DNA from: Streptomyces sp. NBC_01262
GTDB taxonomy: Bacteria; Actinomycetota; Actinomycetes; Streptomycetales; Streptomycetaceae
DNA length: 64,000 bases
Assembly: GCF_036226365.1 (NCBI RefSeq)
Contig: NZ_CP108462.1
Coordinates: 6,356,501-6,420,500 of the forward strand
Direction: 5' to 3'
Shown: positions 53,247 through 62,433 of the stretch, in pieces
Position numbering within the stretch: the stretch's first letter is position 1
Layout: each line of letters begins with the position of its first letter
The notes under the pieces: generated by a model
What the model was told of the DNA's origin: nothing
What the model saw: only the letters and a program-made list of their open reading frames with translations
Database searches by the model: none
Made by a program: the position numbers and the translations under genes

Positions 53247-54275
53247 TCACTGGCTCTTGCGCAGCCAGCGGGCGAGCAGCCCGTTGACGGCGGCGATCAG
53301 CAGCAGAAGCAGGAACATCGCCCAGGCGATGGCCGAGGCCCGGCCCAGGTGGTAGTTGGTCCAGCCCTGCTCGTACAGATAAAGGCCCAGCGTCTGGAAC
53401 TGGTGGGCGGAGCCGCCCTTCTCACCGCCGGTGCCGCCGAAGAGATAGGGCTCGCCGAAGAGCTGGGTCGCGCCGATCGTCGAGACCACGACCGTGAAAA
53501 GTATCGTCGGCCGCAGCATCGGCACCGTGACGTGCCGGAACTGCTGCCAGCGCGAGGCGCCGTCCAGTGCGGCGGACTCGTACAGATCCGGCGGCACGGC
53601 CTGCATCGCGGCCAGATAGATCAGCGTGTTGTAGCCGGTCCAGCGCCAGATCACGATCGAGGAGACCGCGATCTGAGAGGACCAGGTGCCGGCCCGCCAG
53701 TCGATGTGGTGGCTGAAGCCGATGTGCTCCAGCGCCCAGTTGATCATGCCGTAGTCGGTGCCGAACATCAGCGTGAAGACCAGTGTCGCGGCGGCCACGG
53801 AGGTCGCGTACGGGACGAGCATCGCGACCCGGAAGAAGGTCGAGCCGCGCAGCTTGTAGTTGAGGAGGTGGGCCAGGCCCAGCGCCATGAGCAGCTGAGG
53901 GACGGTGGAGATCAGCCCGATGGTGAAGGTGTTCTTCAGGGCGTTCCAGAAGAACTCGTCCTGGAGCAGCCGGGTGTAGTTGTGCCAGCCGACGAACTCG
54001 CGCGCGTCGAGGTTGGTGAGCTCCACCCGGTAGAAGGAGTTCCAGGCGGTGTAGATCAGCGGGAAGAGCCCGAACGCGGCGAAGAAGAGGAAGAACGGCG
54101 ACACGAACGCGTAAGGGCTGCCCTTGACGTCCCAGCGGTAGAAGCGGCTGCGCCACTTCCGGCGCCGCTCGTCCCGGTCCCGGCGGGCCTGCTCCGCGTG
54201 GTCGCGCGGGGCCGCGCCCCCCTTGTCGGGGGACGCGGTCGGTGCTGCGGTGAGATCCGAAGCCATGTGGGTCAC
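53247..54275 (-). CDS. cebF: CebF-like ABC sugar transporter permease
   Basis: 342 residues. A polar N-terminus with many Arg (AEQARRDRDERRRKW) is followed by six helices. The EAA loop reads DLYESAALDGASRWQQFRHV. MalF-type partner of CebG. The GTG start overlaps the cebE stop (GTGA), showing translational coupling. An ATG 9 bases further in is an alternative start. Confidence 0.93.
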   Translation of the reverse strand: MTHMASDLTAAPTASPDKGGAAPRDHAEQARRDRDERRRKWRSRFYRWDVKGSPYAFVSPFFLFFAAFGLFPLIYTAWNSFYRVELTNLDAREFVGWHNYTRLLQDEFFWNALKNTFTIGLISTVPQLLMALGLAHLLNYKLRGSTFFRVAMLVPYATSVAAATLVFTLMFGTDYGMINWALEHIGFSHHIDWRAGTWSSQIAVSSIVIWRWTGYNTLIYLAAMQAVPPDLYESAALDGASRWQQFRHVTVPMLRPTILFTVVVSTIGATQLFGEPYLFGGTGGEKGGSAHQFQTLGLYLYEQGWTNYHLGRASAIAWAMFLLLLLIAAVNGLLARWLRKSQ

Positions 54276-55624
54276 TGATCCAGTGCGTTGTCGATTTCCT
54301 TTTCGGCGGCAGACCAGCCCTGTGCCGGAGTCTTGCCCTGCTGCTCGACCTGCAGGATGCCGACGTCGGTGATGGCCGTGTAGATCTGCTGGTCCTTGGG
54401 CCCGATCACCAGGGTCGGGATGCCCTTTGCCGCCGCTGCGAAGATCTCACCGATCGGGGCGTTGTTGAAGTAGGCGTGCTTGGCGTCCTTCACGGCGGGC
54501 AGGTCGTAGGCGCCGACCGCGCTCGGGAAGCTGGCCTGCTTGGCGAAGACCTTGGCCTGCTGCTCGGGCGCGGTCAGCCACGCGGCGAGCTTGACCGCCT
54601 CGGCCTTGTTCTTGCCGGCCGACGGCACGCCGATGAAGGCACCGCCCCAGTTGGCGGACTTCGGCGCGGCGGCGACGTCCCACTTGCCCTTGCCGGCGTC
54701 GCCGGCCTTCTCCTGGATGTAGCCGAGCATCCAGGCCGGGCACGGCAGGGCGGCGAACTTCGCGTTGGCGAAGGCCTGGTCCCAGGCCTTGTCGAAGAGC
54801 TTCAGCTTGCCGGTCAGTCCGCCGGTCGCCGCCTCCATGGCCAGGTTCCAGGCGGTCTTCACGCCGGGGCTGGTCTTGTAGATGACCTTGCCGCTGCTGT
54901 CGTAGTAGCGCTCGGAGTAGCTGTTGCTCACCGCCTGGTAGAGGCCGGCCGCCGAGTCGGTGAAGGTGGTGCCCGCCGGGGCGTTCTGCTTGTACGTCTT
55001 GCCCGCGTCGATGTACTTCTGCCAGTCGCCGGCCCACAGCGCGCCGACCTTCGTGCGGTCGGTCGGCAGCCCGGCCTTCTTGAACAGGTCCGTGCGGTAG
55101 CAGATCGCCATCGGGCCGATGTCGGTGCCCAGACCGATGGTCTTGTTGTCGGCGGTGGTCGCCTGCGCCCACTTCCAGTCGAGGAAGTTCGACTTCTCCA
55201 CGCCGGACGCCTTCGAGAGGTCCTCGAACTTCGCCGCCTGGGTCGTCACGACCTCGTTGATGTTGCCGACCTCGATGGCCTGGATGTCGCTCAGGCCGCT
55301 GCCGGCCGCGAGGTGGGTCAGCAGCTGGGGGTAGTACGTGTCGTTCCGCTCGATCACGTTTTCCTTGATCGTGATGTTCGGGTGCAGCTTCTGGTACTCG
55401 TCGTACAGCCCGGCCTGCTTGTAGCCGAAGACGCCGAAGGTGCCGACGGTGAGCGTCGTCTTGCCCCCGCCGTTGCCGTTTCCGCTGCCCGAGGCCCCCG
55501 AGCCGGCGGTGTCGCTGTCGCTGGAACATCCGGCGAGCAGGCTCGCCCCCATTGCGGCGATTGCCGCCAGAGCCACTGCGGCGGTCCGGCCACGTGGCCG
55601 GAACGACTTCCTTGTCGTGCCCAT
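54272..55624 (-). CDS. cebE: CebE-like cello-oligosaccharide-binding lipoprotein
   Basis: 450 residues, extracytoplasmic solute-binding protein family 1. A signal peptide ends in the lipobox SLLAGCSS, so the protein is lipid-anchored. The mature part has the two-lobe fold with NVIERNDTYYPQLLTHLAAG, FKKAGLPTDR and the C-terminal GKTPAQGWSAAEKEIDNAL. It captures cellobiose/cellotriose for CebFG. GGAGGACC precedes the ATG, and a perfect CebR box lies 67 bases upstream. Confidence 0.94.
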   Translation of the reverse strand: MGTTRKSFRPRGRTAAVALAAIAAMGASLLAGCSSDSDTAGSGASGSGNGNGGGKTTLTVGTFGVFGYKQAGLYDEYQKLHPNITIKENVIERNDTYYPQLLTHLAAGSGLSDIQAIEVGNINEVVTTQAAKFEDLSKASGVEKSNFLDWKWAQATTADNKTIGLGTDIGPMAICYRTDLFKKAGLPTDRTKVGALWAGDWQKYIDAGKTYKQNAPAGTTFTDSAAGLYQAVSNSYSERYYDSSGKVIYKTSPGVKTAWNLAMEAATGGLTGKLKLFDKAWDQAFANAKFAALPCPAWMLGYIQEKAGDAGKGKWDVAAAPKSANWGGAFIGVPSAGKNKAEAVKLAAWLTAPEQQAKVFAKQASFPSAVGAYDLPAVKDAKHAYFNNAPIGEIFAAAAKGIPTLVIGPKDQQIYTAITDVGILQVEQQGKTPAQGWSAAEKEIDNALDQ

Positions 55625-55691
55625 TTCTCGGTCCTCCGGGTACGTCCGTGTACGTGATGGAGAGTGCGGGATCTGTATGCGTTGGGTACTG

Positions 55692-55705
55692 TGGGAGCGC
55701 TCCCA
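55692..55705. promoter_or_regulatory. CebR operator before cebEFG
   Basis: Perfect TGGGAGCGCTCCCA palindrome in the cebE-cebR divergent gap. It is the published CebR-box consensus, released when CebR binds cellobiose or cellotriose. Confidence 0.92.
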
Positions 55706-55894
55706 TGCGTGATGTCTTGAAGAGTCTCGGTTCCCCGGTGGGGTGTCAAGGGAGCCGACGCTCTAAGTTGGCGCAGTTACCACGTCGTGATTGATGACCC
55801 GTTGCTTCCGCTTCCGGGAGCGACGGGAGCCACTTCAGTTCCACTTGGGCCACATGGGGGGCCACATGAGGGGCTTTGTGATTGGGAGGCCGCC

Positions 55895-56923
55895 ATGGCG
55901 GTGAGCGGACGGCACAGCGGCAGGCCGACGCTGGAGGAGGTCGCCGCACGGGCCGGCGTCGGCCGCGGCACCGTTTCCCGGGTGATCAACGGGTCGCCCA
56001 GGGTGAGCGACCGGGCGAAGACGGCCGTCGAGGCCGCCATCGTCGAGCTGGGATACGTACCGAACCGGGCGGCGCGCGCACTGGCCGGGAACCGGACGGA
56101 CGCGATCGCGCTGGTCATCCCCGAACCGGAGACGAGGCTCTTCGCGGAGCCGTACTTCTCCGACATCATCCGGGGAGTGGGCGCGGAACTGGCCGATACC
56201 GACATGCAGCTCCTGCTGACACTCATACGGACGCCCAAGGAACGGCAGCGCTTCGCCCAGTACCTGAGCGCGCACCGCGTGGACGGCGTGCTGCTCGTCT
56301 CCGTGCACGAGGACGACCCGCTGCCCGATCTGCTGGAGCAGCTGGAGATGCCCGCCGTCCTGAACGGGCGGCGGTCCGATCTGGAGTCCGTCTCGTATGT
56401 CGACGCCGACAACGTGGGCGGCGCCAGGTCCGCCGTCGCGCATCTGCTCGGGCTCGGCCGGCGGTCCGTAGCGACGATCACCGGCCCCGCCGACATGTAC
56501 GTCGCCCGCTGCCGTCTCGACGGCTACCGGCAGGCCGTCGAAGCGGCCGGGCTCGGTGTCGACGAGGCGCTCGTAGGCCGCGCCGACTTCACCGAGGAGG
56601 GCGCGCGGGCCGCGATGCGGGCGCTGCTGGCCCGGCGGCCCGATGTGGACGCGGTCTTCGCGGCGTCCGACGTCATGGCCAGCGGCGCGCTGCAGGTGCT
56701 GCGGGAGACGGGGCGACGGGTGCCGGACGACGTGGCGCTGGTGGGCTTCGAGGACTCGGCGATCTGCCGGCACACCGATCCGCAGCTGACGTCGGTGCGG
56801 CAGCCGACGGAGGAGATGGGGCGGACGATGGCGCGGGTGCTGCTGGAGGAGATCGCGGCGCGCACCGTCACACGGCGGCATGTGGTGCTCGCCACCGAGC
56901 TGGTGCGCAGGGAGTCGGCGTAG
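55895..56923 (+). CDS. cebR: CebR-like LacI family repressor
   Basis: 342 residues from ATG 55895 behind GGGAGG. LacI helix-turn-helix TLEEVAARAGVGRGTVSRVINGS with hinge helix ALAGNRTDAIALV, then a periplasmic-binding-type sensor domain (DADNVGGARSAVAHLLGLGRR, FAASDVMASGALQVL, VALVGFEDSAI). Divergent from cebEFG-bglC. It should repress the four promoters that carry the 14-base palindrome, including the two cellulase genes next to it. Convergent with the GH5 gene; a strong hairpin separates their ends. Confidence 0.93.
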   Translation: MAVSGRHSGRPTLEEVAARAGVGRGTVSRVINGSPRVSDRAKTAVEAAIVELGYVPNRAARALAGNRTDAIALVIPEPETRLFAEPYFSDIIRGVGAELADTDMQLLLTLIRTPKERQRFAQYLSAHRVDGVLLVSVHEDDPLPDLLEQLEMPAVLNGRRSDLESVSYVDADNVGGARSAVAHLLGLGRRSVATITGPADMYVARCRLDGYRQAVEAAGLGVDEALVGRADFTEEGARAAMRALLARRPDVDAVFAASDVMASGALQVLRETGRRVPDDVALVGFEDSAICRHTDPQLTSVRQPTEEMGRTMARVLLEEIAARTVTRRHVVLATELVRRESA

Positions 56924-56927
56924 GCGA

Positions 56928-56963
56928 GGGGTGGCCGGTTCGCCGAAGCGGACCGGCCACCCC
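56928..56963. terminator. Bidirectional terminator between cebR and the GH5 gene
   Basis: A 16-base stem with one wobble (GGGGTGGCCGGTTCGC against GCGGACCGGCCACCCC) and a CGAA loop, 5 bases past the cebR stop and 12 from the GH5 stop. Confidence 0.8.
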
Positions 56964-56974
56964 GCCGGAGCCGC

Positions 56975-58459
56975 TCAGCCCAGCGAGAGCAGGTGAGCCT
57001 TCAGGCCAGCGCCGTAGGCCGTGGCCGTGCCGTCGTACGCGCTGATGAGCGACGGCCCTGCGGCGCAGTCCCAGGTGTTCCAGGTCCAGCCGAGGTACGA
57101 CGAGTCATGGGCGTCCAGCCAGGCCATGAACTGGTCGATGAAGGCGTGCCCGCACGTGTTCTCGCCGATCTCGCCCGCGACCAGGGGGACCTGGGCGAGG
57201 ACGGGAGCGAGCGTGCTGTCCCAGCAGGAGCTGGAACCGCATGTGTTGAAGTTGTAGACGTGGACGGCGGCGGCGAGGTTGCCCGTGGAGTCGGTGGGCT
57301 TGTACGCGAGCCACTGGCCGAGGTCGTTGGAGTAGGCGAGGCCGCCCAGGAGGATCACGTTCTGCGCGCCGGTGCCGCGCACCGCGTTGACCAGGGTCTG
57401 CATGCCCGCCACGGAGTAGCCGATGCCGGGGCAGGTGCCGCCGTCGCGCCAGCAGGTCCAGGCCTGGGTGAGGGTGGAGGTGGCGCGGTCCGGATAGGGC
57501 TCGTTGAAGAGGTCGAAGACCACGGACTGGTCGGACTTGAAGGTGTTGGCGACCGAGGTCCAGAACGACGGCGTGTACTCGGTGTCGGGCATCGGCTTCT
57601 GGCAGGTGGCGTAGAGGTCCGAGCAGCCGGCGGAGTTGCCGGTGTACTGGCCGTGGCTCCAGTGGAGTTCGAGGACGGGCGTGATGCCGTGCGCTTCGAG
57701 GCGGGTCGCGTAGTCCTTGACCGCGTTGATGTAGGCGGTGCCGCCGTAGGCGCTGTTGATGTTGGACAGGCCGAGCCAGCACTCCTCGTTGAGGGGGATG
57801 CGGACGGTGTCGATGTTCCAGGTGAGCATGGCGGCGATGGCGGCGTCGTCCACGGTGCCGTCGAAGATGCCGTAGCCCTGGACGCACATGAACTCGGTGC
57901 CGGAGCGGTTCACCCCGTGGAGGAGGTGCTCGGCGCCGGACGCGTCAACGATCTTGTTGCCGGAGACATGGAGCTTGGGCGCGGTGGTGGCGGGGGTGGT
58001 GGTCGTCGGCGTAGCGGTGGGAGTTGGGGTGGGCGACGGTGACGCGTCGGTGTTGCAGGCGACGCCGTTGAGCTTGAAGGCGGTCGGCGCCGGGTTCGAG
58101 CCCGACCAGTCGGCCAGGAAGCCGGCGCTGACGCTGCCGCCCGTGGCGATCACGCCGTTCCAGCTCTCGTTGACCACCGTCACACTCGCGCCGGACTGGG
58201 ACCACTTGCCGCTCCAGCCCTGGGTGACCTTCTGGGTGCCGGGGAAGTCGAAGGTGAGGGTCCAGCTGCTGGTCGCGGCGCTGTTGTTGGTGATGACAAC
58301 GTTGCCCTGGAATCCGGTGCTCCACTGGTTCGTCACCGAGTAGCCGACGGCGCAGGCGGTCGCGGCGGAGGCGGTGACGGAGGGAAGCAGGGCCACGCCG
58401 CCGGCGAGGACGAGGACGGCGGCCGAGGCGAGGGCTGCGGTGCGCGGTGGTCGTCGCAT
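56975..58459 (-). CDS. Secreted CBM2-GH5 endo-1,4-beta-glucanase
   Basis: 494 residues. Signal peptide (to about ASAATA), a CBM2 cellulose-binding module (about 36-135, with Cys near both ends), a Pro-Thr linker (about 138-160) and a GH5 catalytic domain. Acid/base Glu is in VFDLFNEPYP, nucleophile Glu in VAGEIGENTC, and substrate His in ELHWSHGQY and VHVYNFN. It cuts cellulose chains internally outside the cell. The promoter has a CebR-type box with one mismatch (58490). It is divergent from the GH48 gene, so one intergenic region with two boxes serves both cellulases. Confidence 0.95.
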   Translation of the reverse strand: MRRPPRTAALASAAVLVLAGGVALLPSVTASAATACAVGYSVTNQWSTGFQGNVVITNNSAATSSWTLTFDFPGTQKVTQGWSGKWSQSGASVTVVNESWNGVIATGGSVSAGFLADWSGSNPAPTAFKLNGVACNTDASPSPTPTPTATPTTTTPATTAPKLHVSGNKIVDASGAEHLLHGVNRSGTEFMCVQGYGIFDGTVDDAAIAAMLTWNIDTVRIPLNEECWLGLSNINSAYGGTAYINAVKDYATRLEAHGITPVLELHWSHGQYTGNSAGCSDLYATCQKPMPDTEYTPSFWTSVANTFKSDQSVVFDLFNEPYPDRATSTLTQAWTCWRDGGTCPGIGYSVAGMQTLVNAVRGTGAQNVILLGGLAYSNDLGQWLAYKPTDSTGNLAAAVHVYNFNTCGSSSCWDSTLAPVLAQVPLVAGEIGENTCGHAFIDQFMAWLDAHDSSYLGWTWNTWDCAAGPSLISAYDGTATAYGAGLKAHLLSLG

Positions 58460-58489
58460 GTGCGACTCCTCAGGGGTGGGGGGTAATCA

Positions 58490-58503
58490 TGGGCGCGCTC
58501 CCA
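58490..58503 (-). promoter_or_regulatory. CebR-type operator before the GH5 gene
   Basis: TGGGCGCGCTCCCA, one change from the consensus, 31 bases upstream of the GH5 start. Confidence 0.75.
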
Positions 58504-58631
58504 CTGGTTCGCGGCAGACCATAGCGCCAAGTGGTGGACGGGGATAGTGCGCTGACGGGAGTTCAGGACTTGTGAGCGAAGTAGGGGTCTTTGTTTCAGG
58601 TCTTGACGAGTCGTCAGTCCTGTTCGACGCT

Positions 58632-58645
58632 TGGGAGCGCTCCCA
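58632..58645 (+). promoter_or_regulatory. CebR operator before the GH48 gene
   Basis: Perfect TGGGAGCGCTCCCA, 61 bases upstream of the GH48 start codon. The bases after it (CTGGTTC) repeat those after the 58490 box, which suggests duplication of the promoter segment. Confidence 0.9.
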
Positions 58646-58705
58646 CTGGTTCAGAGCATCTCTCAGGTCTCACACATCCGGCACGAGCCGCCGAGGAGAT
58701 TCCGC

Positions 58706-61618
58706 ATGCCCGCAGGACGACCGAGAAGACTGTTACTGGTGGGGGTCGCCGCGCTCGCGCTGCCGCTCGCCACCACGACCGCCGGGGGCGGGACCCCCGC
58801 GCAGGCCGCGACCGTGCAGTGCAGCGTCGACTACACGACCAATGACTGGGGCTCCGGCTTCACCGCGAGTCTCACCATCACCAACCGGGGCACCGACACC
58901 ATCTCCGGCTGGTCGCTCGCGTACGCCTACACCGGCAACCAGACCCTGACGAACGGCTGGAGCGGCACCTGGTCGCAGTCCGGCAAGAACGTCACCGTCG
59001 CCAGCCTGGACTGGAACAAGACGATCGCGGCCGGCGCCGCCGTCACCACCGGCGCCCAGTTCAGCTACAGCGGCGCCAACGCGGCGCCCGCCTCCTTCGC
59101 AGTCAACGGCACCACCTGCACCGGCGCCCACGCCGCCCCGGTCGCCGTGCTGACCAGCCCCGCCGCCGGGGCCACGTACACGGCGGGGGACACGGTGCCG
59201 CTGGCGGCGACCGCGTCGGCCTCGGACGGGGCGACGGTCTCCAAGGTGGAGTTCTACAGCAACACCACGCTGCTGGGGACGGACACCTCCTCCCCGTACA
59301 GCTTCGGCTGGGCCGGTGTCACGGCGGGGGACTACTCGCTGTACGCCAAGGCCTACGACAGCCTGGGCGCGTCGGCGGAGTCCACCCCGGTGGGCATCCA
59401 TGTCGCGACCGGGCCCTCGCTGGTGGCCACCCCCGCGCAGGTCGCCGTCCAGCAGGGCAAAACCGGCACCTTCGCGGTGGCGCTGTCCACGCAGCCGTCC
59501 GCGAACGTGACGGTGGCCGTGGCGCGCAGCTCCGGCAATACCGGCCTGTCGGTGACGGGCGGGAGCAGCCTGACCTTCACGCCGTCCAACTGGTCCACCG
59601 CGCAGACGGTGACCGTCACCGCCGATGCCACCGGCACCGGCTCGGCGGTGTTCAGCGCGACGGCGACCGGCTATCTGAAGGCCGATGTGACGGTGACCGA
59701 ACTGGCGGCGTCCAGCGCGTACCAGGCCAGATTCCTGGACCTGTACGGGAAGATCACCGCGCCGGCCTCCGGCTACTTCTCACCTGAGGGCATTCCGTAC
59801 CACTCGGTGGAGACCCTGATCGTCGAGGCGCCGGACTACGGGCACGAGACCACCTCGGAGGCGTACTCGTATCTGATCTGGCTCCAGGCGATGTACGGCA
59901 AGGTCACCCAGGACTGGACGAAGTTCAACGCGGCCTGGGCGACCATGGAGCAGTACATGATCCCCACCCACGCCGACCAGCCGACGAACAGCTTCTACAG
60001 CGCGAGCAAGCCCGCGACCTACGCCGCCGAGCATCCGCTGCCCTCCGACTACCCGTCACAGATCGAGTCCGGTGTGCCGGTGGGCTCCGACCCGATCGCG
60101 GGCGAGCTGTCCTCCGCGTACGGAACCACGGACATCTACGGCATGCACTGGCTGCAGGACGTGGACAACACCTACGGCTACGGGGACACCCCGGGCGGCG
60201 GCTGCGAGGCCGGGCCGAACGCCTCGGGCCCGTCGTACATCAACACCTTCCAGCGCGGCTCCCAGGAGTCGGTGTGGGAGACGGTGCCCCAGCCGACCTG
60301 CGACAACTTCACCTACGGCGGCACCAACGGATATCTGGACCTGTTCATCAAGGACTCCAGCTACGCCAAGCAGTGGAAGTACACCGACGCCCCGGACGCC
60401 GACGCGCGGGCCATCCAGGCCGCGTACTGGGCCGACACCTGGGCCAAGGCGCAGGGCAAGAGCGCCGATGTCGCCACCACCGTCGCCAAGGCCGGGAAGA
60501 TGGGCGACTACCTGCGCTACTCGTTCTTCGACAAGTACTTCAAGAAGATCGGCAACTGCGTGGGCCCCAGCACCTGCGCGGCCGGCACCGGCAAGGACAG
60601 CGAGCACTACCTGCTGTCCTGGTACTACGCCTGGGGCGGCGCCAACAGCTCCTCGGCCGGCTGGGCCTGGCGGATCGGCGACAGCGCGGCGCACTTCGGC
60701 TACCAGAACCCGATGGCCGCGTACGCCCTGACCAACGACACCGCGATGGCCCCGAAGTCCACCACCGGCAAGTCCGACTGGACGACCAGCCTCGGCAGGC
60801 AGATGGAGTTCTACCGCTGGCTGCAGAGCAGCGAGGGCGCCATCGCGGGCGGCGCCACCAACAGCTGGGACGGCAGCTACGGCACCCCGCCCAGCGGCAC
60901 GCCGACCTTCTACGGGATGTACTACGACGTGGCGCCGGTCTACCACGACCCGCCCTCCAACCAGTGGTTCGGCATGCAGGCCTGGTCCATGGAGCGGGTC
61001 GCCGAGTACTACCAGCAGACCGGCAACGCCGCCGCCAAGACGATCCTCGACAAGTGGGTCACCTGGGCGATGTCCAAGACCACCGTCAACCCGGACGGGA
61101 CCTATCTGATCCCCTCGACCCTGACCTGGTCCGGCCAGCCCGACACCTGGAACGCGTCGAGCCCGGGGGCCAACGCCTCGCTGCACGTGACGGTCGCCGA
61201 CTACACGAATGACGTCGGCGTCACGGCCGCGTACGCCAAGACCCTGTCCTACTACGCCGCCAAGTCGGGCTCCACGGCCGCCAAGGCGATGGCCAAGGCC
61301 CTGCTAGACGGCATGTGGTCCAACTACCAGGACAGCCTGGGCATCGCGGTCCCCGAGACGCGTACGGACTACAACCGCTTCGACGACGCGGTGTACGTGC
61401 CGAGCGGCTGGACCGGGACCATGCCCAACGGCGACACCGTCAACTCCACGTCCACCTTCGGCTCCATCCGGTCCTTCTACCAGGACGACCCGGCCTACTC
61501 CAAGGTCACGTCGTACCTCAACGGGGGCGCGGCGCCGAGCTTCACGTACCACCGGTTCTGGGCCCAGGCGGACATCGCGCTGGCCATGGCCTCGTACGGG
61601 GATCTCTTCGGGGCGTGA
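58706..61618 (+). CDS. Secreted CBM2-Ig-GH48 processive exocellulase
   Basis: 970 residues. Signal peptide, CBM2 (about 34-130), an Ig-like module (about 135-232, VKFE-type VSKVEFYSNTTLLGTDTSSP), a second beta module (about 235-335), and the GH48 (alpha/alpha)6 domain (about 345-970). The catalytic acid Glu is in GHETTSEAYSYLIW. GH48 enzymes work from chain reducing ends and are the key exocellulases of cellulolytic bacteria. ATG 58706 follows GAGGAG. Codon 10, in the signal peptide, is TTA (58733-58735), so bldA may limit its translation. A perfect CebR box precedes it and a terminator follows. Confidence 0.95.
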   Translation: MPAGRPRRLLLVGVAALALPLATTTAGGGTPAQAATVQCSVDYTTNDWGSGFTASLTITNRGTDTISGWSLAYAYTGNQTLTNGWSGTWSQSGKNVTVASLDWNKTIAAGAAVTTGAQFSYSGANAAPASFAVNGTTCTGAHAAPVAVLTSPAAGATYTAGDTVPLAATASASDGATVSKVEFYSNTTLLGTDTSSPYSFGWAGVTAGDYSLYAKAYDSLGASAESTPVGIHVATGPSLVATPAQVAVQQGKTGTFAVALSTQPSANVTVAVARSSGNTGLSVTGGSSLTFTPSNWSTAQTVTVTADATGTGSAVFSATATGYLKADVTVTELAASSAYQARFLDLYGKITAPASGYFSPEGIPYHSVETLIVEAPDYGHETTSEAYSYLIWLQAMYGKVTQDWTKFNAAWATMEQYMIPTHADQPTNSFYSASKPATYAAEHPLPSDYPSQIESGVPVGSDPIAGELSSAYGTTDIYGMHWLQDVDNTYGYGDTPGGGCEAGPNASGPSYINTFQRGSQESVWETVPQPTCDNFTYGGTNGYLDLFIKDSSYAKQWKYTDAPDADARAIQAAYWADTWAKAQGKSADVATTVAKAGKMGDYLRYSFFDKYFKKIGNCVGPSTCAAGTGKDSEHYLLSWYYAWGGANSSSAGWAWRIGDSAAHFGYQNPMAAYALTNDTAMAPKSTTGKSDWTTSLGRQMEFYRWLQSSEGAIAGGATNSWDGSYGTPPSGTPTFYGMYYDVAPVYHDPPSNQWFGMQAWSMERVAEYYQQTGNAAAKTILDKWVTWAMSKTTVNPDGTYLIPSTLTWSGQPDTWNASSPGANASLHVTVADYTNDVGVTAAYAKTLSYYAAKSGSTAAKAMAKALLDGMWSNYQDSLGIAVPETRTDYNRFDDAVYVPSGWTGTMPNGDTVNSTSTFGSIRSFYQDDPAYSKVTSYLNGGAAPSFTYHRFWAQADIALAMASYGDLFGA

Positions 61619-61652
61619 GTTCCGGGGCGTGAGGAGCCTCACGTGTGACATC

Positions 61653-61679
61653 GGCCCCCGGGGGCATTTGCCGGGGGCC
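61653..61679 (+). terminator. Terminator after the GH48 gene
   Basis: Stem GGCCCCCGG/CCGGGGGCC with a nine-base loop followed by TCTGTC, 35 bases past the stop. Confidence 0.7.
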
Positions 61680-61710
61680 TCTGTCAGACCCCCCGAATAG
61701 AATCTTCACC

Positions 61711-61875
61711 ATGTCTCCAACCGTTTTAGAACGCCCAACCACCCCGTCCGCCGAGGCCGCCAACGAGGCGATACGGCAGTACGTGGCGGACCGGCGCACG
61801 TGGTCGCAGGCCGAACTGGCCGAGCTCGACCGCCTGCGCGCCATTTGGCGTACCGCTCAGGAACGCCGCAACTAA
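61711..61875 (+). CDS. Small hypothetical protein (54 residues)
   Basis: MSPTVLERPTTPSAEAANEA leads into two amphipathic helices (AIRQYVADRRTWSQAELAEL, DRLRAIWRTAQERR). Codons are mainly G/C-ending, and conserved small helical proteins of this type are common in Streptomyces. No signal peptide or membrane helix; function unknown. The next gene follows in 42 bases. Confidence 0.6.
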   Translation: MSPTVLERPTTPSAEAANEAIRQYVADRRTWSQAELAELDRLRAIWRTAQERRN

Positions 61876-61916
61876 GTACGACTGAAGGTGTCGGGTTTCC
61901 GGTACAGGCTGAGCCC

Positions 61917-62387
61917 ATGACCACCAGCTGGGCGGCCTTCCGGGCCGCCGAACCCGACCTCGCGGGCACCGTTCAGGCCCGCTTCGAGAAATACCGGCAC
62001 CATGTCCTCGCGACCCTGCGGGAGGACGGCTCCCCGCGGGTCACCGGCCTGGAGGCGGACTTCCGCCTCGGGGAGCTGTGGCTCGGCATGATGGCCGGCT
62101 CCCGCAAGGCCCTGGATCTGCGGCGGGATCCCCGCTTCGCGCTCCACGCCAACCCCGGCCCGGACGATTCCATGGACGGCGGCGATGTCCGGGTGAGCGG
62201 GCGCGCCGCCGAGGTCACCGATCCCGCCGTCGTCGCCCGTTACGTGGACGCCGCCAAGCCGCCGGAGCCCTTCCACCTGTTCCGGGCCGAGCTCACCGAG
62301 GTCGTACGCGTCCGGGTGGAAGGCGATGAACTCGTGGTCCAGAGCTGGCGTCCGGGGCGCGGGGTCCGGGTCGTGCGCCGCGCCTGA
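61917..62387 (+). CDS. Pyridoxamine 5'-phosphate oxidase-like (PPOX/F420-binding) protein
   Basis: 156 residues, split-barrel flavin or deazaflavin binding fold. Typical parts: YRHHVLATLREDGSPRVTGLEADF, ELWLGMMAGSRKALDLRRDPRFALHA, and a strand pair near VRVSGRAAEVTD. Many actinobacterial members bind F420, FMN or haem-breakdown products. No substrate can be named. It is convergent with tRNA-His, with a terminator between. Confidence 0.82.
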   Translation: MTTSWAAFRAAEPDLAGTVQARFEKYRHHVLATLREDGSPRVTGLEADFRLGELWLGMMAGSRKALDLRRDPRFALHANPGPDDSMDGGDVRVSGRAAEVTDPAVVARYVDAAKPPEPFHLFRAELTEVVRVRVEGDELVVQSWRPGRGVRVVRRA

Positions 62388-62392
62388 AACGC

Positions 62393-62427
62393 GGAAGGGC
62401 CCCGGCCGAATCGACCGGGGCCCTTCC
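62393..62427. terminator. Bidirectional terminator between PPOX-like gene and tRNA-His
   Basis: A 14-15-base stem (GGAAGGGCCCCGGCC against its near-perfect complement) between the two convergent units, 6 bases after each. Confidence 0.8.
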
Positions 62428-62433
62428 ATCAAG

